Below, piece by piece: positions 44,834 to 52,550 of a stretch of DNA of 64,000 nucleotides. The stretch comes from Phycisphaeraceae bacterium. Lineage in GTDB: Bacteria > Planctomycetota > Phycisphaerae > Phycisphaerales > UBA1924. The notes beneath the pieces were generated by a model. The model saw only the letters and a list, made by a program, of their open reading frames with translations, searched no databases and had not been told where the DNA came from. The stretch's first letter is position 1, and each line of letters opens with the position of its first letter. Where the stretch lies: NCBI GenBank assembly GCA_015200025.1, contig CP054186.1:992001-1056000 (forward strand). Reading direction: 5' to 3'. The position numbers were made by a program, and so were the translations under genes.

Positions 44834-46156
44834 TCAACGATTCTGGGGTGGCGACGGGATCGGGCGGTCGTGCGGGTCCATGAGGTCGTCGGGCGGGTCG
44901 GGGACGAGACGATCGCCGCCCGCGCCGCGCCGGACGTGTTCGAGGTCGAGCGCCGCCGCGTGGACCTGGTCGGGCCTCAGCCCCGCGCGGTCGACCAGGA
45001 ACCGCTCCCAGAGCCGGTGGCTTCGGACGATCTCTCCGGCCAGCGCCGCCCCGGCGGACGTGAGCGAGGGCGATGAGCCCGTCGTGACATGCCCGAGGTT
45101 CCCTGCCCGGCGCAGCGCGAGCCGACGGATCATCGGCGGGTGAACGGGCGTGGGGGCATGCGGGGGCCCGCCCTCGTTCGCGCGGTAGAGGGTCGCGAGC
45201 AGGTCCTCGTGGGCGATGCGGACAGCGAGCGCGAGCCGGCGAAGGCGCCGGGCGATCAGGCCGTGCCCCGGGGCGGCGAGGATCGCGCCCGCCAGGAACA
45301 CCCCGCTGCACGCCGCGATCATCCCGGAGGGGCTCAGCGAAGGGATCCCCAGGATCGCGCCGGGCGCGAACCCCGCGAGGATGTACCCGAGCACGGCCGA
45401 CGCCACCCCGAACCCCGCGGCGATCGCGATCTGCGGACGCAGGCGGTCCGTGAACATCCTCGCGGCGGCCGGCGGGCAGATCAGCAGCGCGATCACGAGG
45501 ATCGACCCGACGGCCTCGAACGCCGACACCACCGCGCACGCGGTGAGCGCGATGAGCCCGGCGTGGACCCACCCGGGCCTCAGGCCCGCCGCGTGGGCGT
45601 ACGACTCGTCGAACGACGCCAGCGTCAGTTCCTTGAACATCAGCCCGACCGCGGCCAGCGAAACCACCAGCACGGCGGCCGCGACGACCAGCTCCCGAGG
45701 GAGCGCCGCCAGCCCGCGCGCGCTCAGCCACGGGGCGTCCGGCGGGGGCGCCCAGATGATCCGCGAGAGCTCGCCGAAGAGCACACAGTCGGCGTCGAGG
45801 TCCACCGGCCCTCGCGACTCGGCGTACCGGAGCATGACGATCCCCACCGCGAAGGCGACCGGGAAGACCACACCCATCGCCGTCCCCGCGTCGGTCCGCG
45901 CGTGCCGGCGGATCACCTCGGCCAGGAGCGCCGCCGCGAGCCCGGCCGAGGCACCCCCGACGAACATCGCCAGCGGATCCCGCGATTGCGTGAGGATGAA
46001 CGCGGCGACGAGCCCGGGCATCACCGAGTGGCTGACCGCGTCGCCCAGGAGGCTCGCCCGGCGCAGGAGCAAGAACGTCCCCAGCACCGCGCACGTCGCC
46101 GCCACGCACGAGGCGGTCAGCACCGCGGGCAGGTCGATGGTCAGCAGCGGGCTCAC
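44834..46156 (-). CDS. metal ABC permease with C-terminal DtxR-like domain (second permease)
   Basis: 440 residues. Residues 1-300 are a ZnuB/TroCD-type permease with about eight helices (FLLLRRASLLGDAVSHSVMPGL, GSILVIALLICPPAAARMFTDRL). Residues 310-430 are extra: HEDLLATLYR, RRLALRRAGNLGHV, LTSAGAALAGEIVRSHRLWERFLV and DQVHAAALDLEHV. This follows the winged helix plus dimerisation/metal-binding helix of DtxR/MntR regulators, including the Glu-His of the metal site. It would form the membrane channel with the neighbouring permease, and the tail may sense cytosolic metal. It overlaps the previous gene as ATGA. Confidence 0.85.
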   Translation of the reverse strand: MSPLLTIDLPAVLTASCVAATCAVLGTFLLLRRASLLGDAVSHSVMPGLVAAFILTQSRDPLAMFVGGASAGLAAALLAEVIRRHARTDAGTAMGVVFPVAFAVGIVMLRYAESRGPVDLDADCVLFGELSRIIWAPPPDAPWLSARGLAALPRELVVAAAVLVVSLAAVGLMFKELTLASFDESYAHAAGLRPGWVHAGLIALTACAVVSAFEAVGSILVIALLICPPAAARMFTDRLRPQIAIAAGFGVASAVLGYILAGFAPGAILGIPSLSPSGMIAACSGVFLAGAILAAPGHGLIARRLRRLALAVRIAHEDLLATLYRANEGGPPHAPTPVHPPMIRRLALRRAGNLGHVTTGSSPSLTSAGAALAGEIVRSHRLWERFLVDRAGLRPDQVHAAALDLEHVRRGAGGDRLVPDPPDDLMDPHDRPIPSPPQNR

Positions 46157-47370
46157 GGGCGATCACCCCCGCGTGAACGCCCGTCGAGCCGGTCGATCAG
46201 CCCGGGCGAGAGGATGTGCTCGACCGCGTCGGCCGAGGGCGGCGGGCCCGAACCGGGCGTGGTCCCGAACCGATCGATCCACCACCGCTCGGCGTGCTCG
46301 AGTTCGAGCGCACGCCGTCGCCCGGCCTCGGTGAGCACCAGCCCCGCGGGCGTCGAGGCCGCGAGCCCGCGACGCCGGAGTGCGAGATCGGCGAGGCGTT
46401 CGTGCGCCCCGAGCGGGTCCGACGGGCCGCCCAGGAGTTCTCGGAGCCGGTGGTGCGACGCGACCAGGAGCCGAAGCCGCGCGGTGCGCACCACGGAGGC
46501 GACGATGCCGCGGCGTGGCGCGGCGAGGAGCCCGGCGAGGAAGATCGCCCCGGCGAAGAGCACGATCAGGGCCCCGATGGGCAGGTTCCGGGACACCGCC
46601 GAGACCGCCGCCCCGCCCGCGCCCGAGGCGCCCCCGATCACCCCGGCGACGACGAGCATCACGCCCAGGCGGTCGGTCCAGAACCGCGCCGCCGCGGGGG
46701 GGATGATCAGCAGCGCCACGACGAGGATGAGCCCGACGGCCTGGAGCCCGACGACGGTCACGACGGTCACCAGGGTCATGACGGCCAGGTCGAGCCCCGC
46801 CACGGGCCACCCCTGCACGCGGGCGAACTCCTGATCGAACGCGACCAGCCTGAGCTCTTTATACAGAAGCGCGACGACCGCGACGGCGAAGGCCCCCGCG
46901 CCGGCGATCAGCCACGCGTCGCCCGAACGCATCGACGCGGTCTGCCCGAGGATCAGGTGCGTCAGCCCGCCCGCGTCGGCGCCGGGCAAGGCCTGGATCC
47001 GGCTCAGGAGCACCGCCCCCACGCCGAAGAACACGCTCAGCACCGCCCCGATCGCGGCGTCCTCCCTCAGGCGGCGGGTCGCGAGGATGCCCTGCACCGC
47101 CAGCACGCCCACCACGCCCGTCGCCGTCGCCCCCAAGAGCAAGGCCGCGGTCTCACGGCCCGTCCCGTTGAACGCGGCGGAGATCATGAAGCCCAGCGCG
47201 ATCCCCGGGAGCGTCGCGTGCCCCAGGGCGTCGGCCATCAGCGCCCGCTTGCGCAGCACGGCGAAGGCCCCCACCACCGCCGCCGAGACCCCCAGCACCA
47301 CGCACCCGACCAGCACCACCGCGGTGTTGTGCCCGGCGCGGAAGAGCAGGATGTCCATGAGCGAGGACAT
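46153..47370 (-). CDS. metal ABC permease with C-terminal DtxR-like domain (first permease)
   Basis: 405 residues. The permease core includes AVLRKRALMADALGHATLPGIALGF and VGLILVVALLIIPPAAARFWTDRLG. The tail from about residue 305 includes SHHRLRELLG, HERLADLALRRRGLAASTPAGLVLTEAGRRRALELEHAERWWIDRFG and SADAVEHILSPGLIDRL, which again follow DtxR/MntR order with a short deletion. Both permeases having such tails suggests a pair of cytoplasmic domains under the pore. It follows the ATPase gene by 5 bp. Confidence 0.85.
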   Translation of the reverse strand: MSSLMDILLFRAGHNTAVVLVGCVVLGVSAAVVGAFAVLRKRALMADALGHATLPGIALGFMISAAFNGTGRETAALLLGATATGVVGVLAVQGILATRRLREDAAIGAVLSVFFGVGAVLLSRIQALPGADAGGLTHLILGQTASMRSGDAWLIAGAGAFAVAVVALLYKELRLVAFDQEFARVQGWPVAGLDLAVMTLVTVVTVVGLQAVGLILVVALLIIPPAAARFWTDRLGVMLVVAGVIGGASGAGGAAVSAVSRNLPIGALIVLFAGAIFLAGLLAAPRRGIVASVVRTARLRLLVASHHRLRELLGGPSDPLGAHERLADLALRRRGLAASTPAGLVLTEAGRRRALELEHAERWWIDRFGTTPGSGPPPSADAVEHILSPGLIDRLDGRSRGGDRP

Positions 47371-47375
47371 GCCGT

Positions 47376-48206
47376 TCAGCGGAGCCCCTCCATCGTCCGC
47401 GCCAGTTCCTGCGCCGCCTCGTCCATCAGCGTCAGCCGCCCGCCGTAGGTCGCGTGCAGGTTGGGCTTGGTGAAGACCCCCGCGACAGGCCCGGCGGCGA
47501 TCACCCGCGTGTTGATGAGCAGCGCGTGGTCGAAATACTCGGGGACCGTCTGGAGGTCGTGGTGGACCGCGACGATCGTCTTGCCCGCGGACCGCAGCCC
47601 GCCCAGAACGCCGATGATCGTCCGCTCCGTCGCCGCGTCCACGCCCGCGAGCGGCTCGTCCATCAGGTACAGATCGGCCTCCTGCGCGAGCGCCCGGGCG
47701 ATGAACACCCGCTGCTGCTGCCCGCCCGAGAGTTCCGCGATCTGGCGGCCCGCATACCCGTCCATCCCCACCCGCTCAAGGCACGCCATCGCGGCGTCGC
47801 GGTCGGCGCGGCCGACCCGGCGGAACCACCCCAGGCGCCCGTACCGCCCCATCGCCGCCACGTCGAGCACGCTCACCGGGAACTCCCAGTCCACGCTCTC
47901 GCGCTGCGGCACGTACGCGACACGGCGCCGGACCTTGGCGAAGGGCTTGCCCCAGAACGCCACGCCCCCCGAGGCCAGGGGCACCAGGCCCAGGGCCGCC
48001 TTGAGCAGCGTGCTCTTGCCCGCGCCGTTGGGCCCGACGATCGCGATCATCGCGCCGGGCGGCGCGTCGAAATCCACATCCCACAGCACGGGCTTGTGCC
48101 GGTACGCGACCGTCACGTCGTGCACCGAGAGCGGGCTGTCGGGGCTGTGCTCGGGCAGGGCCGTCACGTCGGGCGTCGCGGCCCGGGGCGGGTGGAGCGG
48201 GGGCAT
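47376..48206 (-). CDS. metal ABC transporter ATP-binding protein
   Basis: 276 residues. After 25 disordered residues come Walker A IVGPNGAGKSTLLKAALGL, AYVPQRESVDWEFPVSVLDVAAMGRYG (typical of the Mn/Zn/Fe ZnuC/TroB group), signature LSGGQQQRVFIARAL, Walker B LYLMDEPLAGVDAATE and H-loop VHHDL. It powers the importer formed with the two permeases. It starts 1 bp after the binding-protein stop. Confidence 0.92.
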   Translation of the reverse strand: MPPLHPPRAATPDVTALPEHSPDSPLSVHDVTVAYRHKPVLWDVDFDAPPGAMIAIVGPNGAGKSTLLKAALGLVPLASGGVAFWGKPFAKVRRRVAYVPQRESVDWEFPVSVLDVAAMGRYGRLGWFRRVGRADRDAAMACLERVGMDGYAGRQIAELSGGQQQRVFIARALAQEADLYLMDEPLAGVDAATERTIIGVLGGLRSAGKTIVAVHHDLQTVPEYFDHALLINTRVIAAGPVAGVFTKPNLHATYGGRLTLMDEAAQELARTMEGLR

Positions 48207-48207
48207 T

Positions 48208-49245
48208 TCACTCCCCCCCTTGCGGCACGGCGAGCCGGCCGTCCATCCCGTGCGCCGGAGCCCGCCCGCCCAGGGCCCGCGCGATCGTCGTCACGTTGTG
48301 GTCGATCATCCCGAGGTACGTGCCCTCGTACGTCCCGTGCGGCCCCATCGCGTCGGAGAACAACTCACCGCCGAGGACCACGCGGTGCCCCCGGGCCGCG
48401 GCGCCGTCGATCAACGCCCGAACGCTCCGGTCCGAGACGGTCGACTCGAAGAACACCGCCGGGACACGCCGGGACACGAGCACCCCTACGAGCCGTTCGA
48501 TGTCGGCCAGGGCCGCCTGCGATTCGGTCGACACCCCCTGCACGCCCAGGACCTCGAGCCCGTACCGCTCCCCGAAGTACCGGAACGCGTCGTGCGCGGT
48601 GACGAGTACGCGGGCGTCGGGCGGGATCGAGCCGAGGGCTTCCCGCGCGTACGCGTCGAGCCGCTCGCACTCGCGGGCGTACGCGGCGGCCCGCTCGTCG
48701 AACCCCACAGCCCCCGCGGGGTCGATCGCCGTCAACGCCGCCGCGACACGCGGGGCGAGCACGCCCCATCGGACCGGGTCCATCCAGACGTGCGGGTCGT
48801 TGGGGTCGGCCCCGCCGACGCGGGGGTCGGCGTGGGTGAGCAACGCGTCGGCGAGGCGGACCACGGGCCGGCCCGACACGGCGACCCGGTCCAGGGCGTC
48901 GCCCAGTTTGCCTTCAAGGCCCAGACCGTTCGCGAAGACCGCGCGCGCCCGAGTCAGGGCCACCGTGTCGTCCCGCGTGGGCTTGAAGAGGTGCGGGTCG
49001 ATACCCGGGCCGATCAGCGCGGCGACGCGGGCCCGATCGCCGGCGACGGACCTGACCATGTCGGCGACCATCCCCGTGGTCGCCACCACGTCCACCCCAC
49101 CGCCCCCACCGCCCCCACCGCCCCCACCGCCGCTGCCCGGGCCACGCTCGCAGCCCGGCGCGAGAAGGAGCGCGACCGCGGCCAGAGCCGCCAGGAGAGC
49201 GGGGCGACCCGCACGGCCCAAAATGTAGCATGGACTACAAATCAT
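48208..49245 (-). CDS. metal ABC transporter substrate-binding lipoprotein (ZnuA/TroA family)
   Basis: 345 residues. A signal peptide ends at Cys32 (LLAPGC), followed by a run of 12 glycines and the cluster A-I fold. Metal ligands are readable: His in GIDPHLFKPT, His in NDPHVWMDP, Glu in AVFFESTVS and Asp in MIDHNVTT. A His-rich zinc loop is absent, which favours Mn2+ or Fe2+ over Zn2+, though this is inference. The ATG at 49243-49245 lies 6 nt after TACAAT and is probably the 5' end of the mRNA. A TTG at 49221 would give a tighter signal peptide. Confidence 0.9.
   Translation of the reverse strand: MICSPCYILGRAGRPALLAALAAVALLLAPGCERGPGSGGGGGGGGGGGGVDVVATTGMVADMVRSVAGDRARVAALIGPGIDPHLFKPTRDDTVALTRARAVFANGLGLEGKLGDALDRVAVSGRPVVRLADALLTHADPRVGGADPNDPHVWMDPVRWGVLAPRVAAALTAIDPAGAVGFDERAAAYARECERLDAYAREALGSIPPDARVLVTAHDAFRYFGERYGLEVLGVQGVSTESQAALADIERLVGVLVSRRVPAVFFESTVSDRSVRALIDGAAARGHRVVLGGELFSDAMGPHGTYEGTYLGMIDHNVTTIARALGGRAPAHGMDGRLAVPQGGE
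49097..49132 (-). repeat. 9-bp tandem repeat coding poly-glycine
   Basis: About four copies of CCGCCCCCA on the plus strand encode the Gly linker between the lipid-bearing Cys and the binding domain. Changes in copy number would stay in frame and only alter tether length. Confidence 0.75.
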
Positions 49246-49268
49246 GGGCGGATTGTAGCCTCCGCTAC
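49224..49268 (-). promoter_or_regulatory. promoter with two GTAG-N6-CTAC operators of the metal importer operon
   Basis: Site 1 (49255-49268) reads GTAGCctccGCTAC and overlaps the -10 box TACAAT (minus strand, 49252-49257). Site 2 (49224-49239) reads TGTAGcatggaCTACA and lies just inside the coding start. Both are inverted repeats with the same GTAG-N6-CTAC core, and their centres are 30 bp apart, near three helical turns. This is the layout of a dimeric metalloregulator (MntR/DtxR- or Fur-like) repressing import when metal is plentiful. The regulator itself is not in the window. Confidence 0.7.
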
Positions 49269-49318
49269 GGTCGGCGGATCCCCCGCCCCACCCCGGGCCC
49301 GGCGAGGGGTGAGCGGGG

Positions 49319-51373
49319 TCAGGCGGCCTTGGTCCTCGCGAGGCCCGACGCGGCGGGGTCCCACCGGGCGTCGTCCTCGATCGCGTCGACCGCCGAGGCG
49401 TGCTCGAACCGCAGTTTCGCCTGCGTCAGGCGGCGCCAGATCACCAAGCCCAGCATCAGCGACGCCAGGAACCCGACCCCGAAGATCCCCCCCGCGTAGA
49501 TCAGCCTCGTGTCGTCGATGGGGGTTTGCCCCGCCTTGGACTGATCGCGGATGAGCGTGACGGCGCCGTCGACCCGGCGGTCCCTCGACTCGCGCGCCTG
49601 GCTCTGGATCGCGACCGTGATGGCGTGCAGCTCGCGCTCCGTGCGGGTGGGCCCGTCGCCCTTGAGCTCGAGGGTCATCTCCCCCGGGTTGGGGTTCGAG
49701 ACCGTCAGGTCGCGGGCCATGCGGTCGCGCAGCGCCGTCGCCGACGCGAGGTTCTTGAACCCCTGCTGGTCGAGGCGGGTCGCGGCGAACTGCAGGAACC
49801 TGGGGTCCCCCAGCATCTCCTGGTGTGAGGCCCACCATTCATCGAGTTCGGCGTCGCTGAGGGTGCGGTCACGGTTCTCCGCCGCCATCACCGCCTTCGC
49901 CACGAACGCCCCGGGCGCGAACTGCCCGGCGACCGCCCAGCTCAGGAACGCCAGGATCGCCGTCCCGCAGACCGCGAAGAACACCACCGACGACGCCCGG
50001 CCGCGGGCCTCCGCGAACTGGTGCTGCCGGTGGGCCGATTCGATCGCCCGCTTGGCCGACAGCAGTTCCTGACGCTGCGTCAGGACTTGCTCGCACTGCT
50101 CGAACCGCTTCGCCAGGACCTCGCTGGCCTTCCTGATTTTCTTCGCCCGGTCCCGGATCAGCTCGCGCGCCCGGCGGACCCTCACCCTCCGCAGGCCACC
50201 CGCCGCGTCCCGGGACGCCGCCCCCTGCTCCTCGACCGACGCCCGCGCGGACGCCAGACGCTCCTTCTCGGCCTCGGCGAGACGCAACTGCTCGGCGAGC
50301 GCTTCGGACCGCGCCGCCTCGACCTCCAGGCGGGTCTTGAGCTCCTCAAGGACCCCCGCGAGACGCTCGATGTCCCCGCCCTCGCGGTCGGCCCGCTCGC
50401 GTGTCTCGCGGAGTGTGGCCTCCAGCCCCGTCGCCCGCTCCGAGGCGCGCCGCGACGCCTCCTCGAGTTCCTTGGCCCGGCGTTCCGCCGACTCGGCCCG
50501 CTCGCGCAGCGCCGGCAACTCGCCCGCCGACTTCGACACCTCGTCGAACCGGGCCGAGAGTTCCGCGACCTTCGCGCGGAGCGCCTCGGCCTCCTTGGCG
50601 CCCTTGCCGGACGATTCGGCCTGGCTCTTGAGCTGGGCCACCTGGGACCGGAGCAGCTCGTTCTCGGCCGCCTTGGCCCGCAACGCCGCGACCTGGCCCG
50701 TCAGGTCGGCGACCTGGCCCTTGAGCGACGCGGCGTCCTGCGTGACGCGCTGGGTCTCGGCCATCGCCTCGCGGAGCCGCTCGCCGAGCGTCGCGATCTC
50801 CCCCGCCGCCACCGCCGCCGCCTCCGCGGCACGCTCACGCTCCGACGCGACCTCCTCGGCCTGACGGCGGAACTCTTCCATCCGTGCCTCGGCCTCGCGG
50901 ACCCTCCCCTCGAGCGCCCCGTGCGCCGCACGGTGCGACTCGACCTCCTGCTCACGCCGCGAGACGTCCGACAGCATCCGCTCCACGGTCTCACGGTCGG
51001 ACCGGAAGTCCTCCCGCTCCTTCTCGAACCGCGCCCGATCCTCGTCGAGCCGCCGGGACTTCTCGCGGAGGTCGTCCTCGAGCGCCGCGGCCTGCCGCGT
51101 CAACGATTCCACGGCGTCGCGGTCCTGCGCGAGCCTGGATTCCAGCGTCCCGAGTTCCGATGCCCTCGCCGCGACTTCCTCGCCCCGGCGCGCCAGCTCG
51201 TTCTCGAGCCGCTCGATCTCGGCCTTTTTCTGCTCGACCGCGCTGCGCGCCTGGTCCGCTTCCGCGAACATCTGCTTGAGGCGTTGGAAGGCGTCTTCCA
51301 CCCCCGTCAGCGCGGTGGAGAGCCCGGGTTCGATCGTCCGGCCGTGGGTGTCGGGTTGGGTGCCGCTGTTCAT
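49319..51373 (-). CDS. long coiled-coil membrane protein
   Basis: 684 residues. Residues 20-430 are almost continuous heptad-rich coiled coil (for example SAVEQKKAEIERLENELARRGEEV). A basic segment (RRVRVRRARELIRDRAKKIRK) follows, then membrane helix 1 (VVFFAVCGTAILAFLSWAVAG). A region of about 140 residues contains DAELDEWWASHQEMLGDPRFLQFAATRL. Helix 2 (LIYAGGIFGVGFLASLMLGLVIW) and a short tail end the protein. The two-helix hairpin with an outer domain is reminiscent of Wzz/GumC polysaccharide co-polymerases, but the coil is on the N-terminal cytoplasmic side. The role is unknown. Confidence 0.72.
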   Translation of the reverse strand: MNSGTQPDTHGRTIEPGLSTALTGVEDAFQRLKQMFAEADQARSAVEQKKAEIERLENELARRGEEVAARASELGTLESRLAQDRDAVESLTRQAAALEDDLREKSRRLDEDRARFEKEREDFRSDRETVERMLSDVSRREQEVESHRAAHGALEGRVREAEARMEEFRRQAEEVASERERAAEAAAVAAGEIATLGERLREAMAETQRVTQDAASLKGQVADLTGQVAALRAKAAENELLRSQVAQLKSQAESSGKGAKEAEALRAKVAELSARFDEVSKSAGELPALRERAESAERRAKELEEASRRASERATGLEATLRETRERADREGGDIERLAGVLEELKTRLEVEAARSEALAEQLRLAEAEKERLASARASVEEQGAASRDAAGGLRRVRVRRARELIRDRAKKIRKASEVLAKRFEQCEQVLTQRQELLSAKRAIESAHRQHQFAEARGRASSVVFFAVCGTAILAFLSWAVAGQFAPGAFVAKAVMAAENRDRTLSDAELDEWWASHQEMLGDPRFLQFAATRLDQQGFKNLASATALRDRMARDLTVSNPNPGEMTLELKGDGPTRTERELHAITVAIQSQARESRDRRVDGAVTLIRDQSKAGQTPIDDTRLIYAGGIFGVGFLASLMLGLVIWRRLTQAKLRFEHASAVDAIEDDARWDPAASGLARTKAA

Positions 51374-51525
51374 GGGTGTTCTCGGACGGTGCGCGGGTGA
51401 CCGCCCATCGGCCCATCGCCGACCGGCGGTCTGTGACGTCTGTATCGGTCGGCGGAGGGGCGACTTCAATCGGGTCCGAGATTTCCTTCTCCCGCACGGC
51501 CGCGAACCGATCGAAACCGCGCCCG

Positions 51526-51531
51526 TATAAT
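51526..51531 (+). promoter_or_regulatory. consensus -10 box of Cys-rich gene
   Basis: A perfect TATAAT gives a start near 51538 and a leader of about 40 nt. The leader contains a small GTGCGC/GCGCAC hairpin and then AGGAGA 8 nt before the ATG. No -35 consensus is visible. Confidence 0.6.
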
Positions 51532-51578
51532 GATCCCGTGCGCCGTTCGTGCGCACGGAACCACAGGAGAACACACGC

Positions 51579-51953
51579 ATGAACTGCGCCCTCTGCTCGA
51601 AGCTGCTCGTGCCCGTGATCGCGTTGGCCGCCGCCGGGGCGGCCGGGGTCGGCGGGTATAACTGGTACACGACGGGCTGCCCTCTGGGCTCGTGCTCGGA
51701 CGGCGACGCCGCCGCGGGCATGATCGCCGCCTCGTCCAAGAAGGCGAAGAAGAGTTCCTGCTGCCCGGGTGACGCCCACGCGCACCATGCCAAGGAAGCC
51801 CCCAAGGACGCCGCCGGCTGCGGGGCGGAGGCGTGCGCCGAGGCGGGTGAATGTTCTCAGGCGTGCAAGACGGCGTGCGAGGACAAGGCCGCGGGCGAGT
51901 GCGCGGACAAGGCCTCTCACAGCGGGTGCGACCACGCCGACGGCCAGCACTGA
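51579..51953 (+). CDS. small exported Cys-rich protein, possible metal binder
   Basis: 124 residues with 13 cysteines and several histidines. The N-terminal hydrophobic segment (LLVPVIALAAAGAAGVGGY) is followed by NWYTTGCPLGSCSDGD, reminiscent of the GC-x-x-GxC motif of DUF6132 proteins. The remainder is a Lys/Ala/Asp/Glu-rich chain with CC, HAHH, ECSQAC, TAC and GCDH clusters. It is probably a membrane-tethered periplasmic metal chelator or redox buffer; no enzyme motif is seen. The strong promoter, good ribosome-binding site and own terminator suggest high, independent expression. Confidence 0.7.
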   Translation: MNCALCSKLLVPVIALAAAGAAGVGGYNWYTTGCPLGSCSDGDAAAGMIAASSKKAKKSSCCPGDAHAHHAKEAPKDAAGCGAEACAEAGECSQACKTACEDKAAGECADKASHSGCDHADGQH

Positions 51954-52010
51954 ACGATCGGGGAGGGCCGGGGCCGCGGCGAGGGGAGACGGGGGCCGTT
52001 CACACGCTCC

Positions 52011-52044
52011 GGGCCCACGCTCAGTTCTGAGCGCGGGCCCTTTT
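52011..52044 (+). terminator. Rho-independent terminator of Cys-rich gene
   Basis: GGGCCCACGCTCAG and CTGAGCGCGGGCCC pair over 14 bp with one mismatch and are followed by TTTT. It lies about 60 bp after the stop at 51953, in the gap before the facing rpiB gene. Without a T-run on the other side it serves the plus strand. Confidence 0.85.
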
Positions 52045-52085
52045 CGATCACGCCCCGGGGTGGGGGGTGGTGCCGGGGTGCGCGG

Positions 52086-52550
52086 TTATTCCTGCACGGT
52101 CGCGGGGTCGAGCCCCTCCTCCATCGCGGCGATCTTGCGGAGGCGCCGGGCGTGGCGGCCGCCCTCGAACTCGGACTTGAGCCAGACGTCCACGATTTTC
52201 TCGATGAGCCGCTGCCCGAGCAGGTCGGCGGAGAGACAGAGGACGTTGGCGTTGTTGTGGCTCCGCGAGAGCTGCGCGGTGATCTCGTCGTGGGCGACGG
52301 CGGCGCGGACGCCCTTGACCTTGTTGGCCGCGATCGACATCCCGATCCCGGTCCCGCAGATGAGGACCCCCAGGTCATACGTCCCGTCCGCGACGGCCTT
52401 GGCGACCTGGAACGCCATCTCGGGGTAGTCGCACGTCGACCCGCCGCACTCCCCCACCACGGCGGCGTCCTTGCCCTCGCGCCGGAGTTTCTCGTGCAAC
52501 TGGCGGATGGCGGCGGAGCCTCGATGGTCGGCGCTGAGGGCGATCTTCAC
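52086..52550 (-). CDS. rpiB: ribose-5-phosphate isomerase B
   Basis: 154 residues. MKIALSADHRGSAAIRQL, the active-site Cys in LGVLICGTGIGMSIAANKVKGVRAA, and SRSHNNANVLCLSADLLG are diagnostic. It interconverts ribose-5- and ribulose-5-phosphate in the pentose-phosphate pathway. The start overlaps the stop of the fusion gene upstream (ATGA). Confidence 0.93.
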   Translation of the reverse strand: MKIALSADHRGSAAIRQLHEKLRREGKDAAVVGECGGSTCDYPEMAFQVAKAVADGTYDLGVLICGTGIGMSIAANKVKGVRAAVAHDEITAQLSRSHNNANVLCLSADLLGQRLIEKIVDVWLKSEFEGGRHARRLRKIAAMEEGLDPATVQE

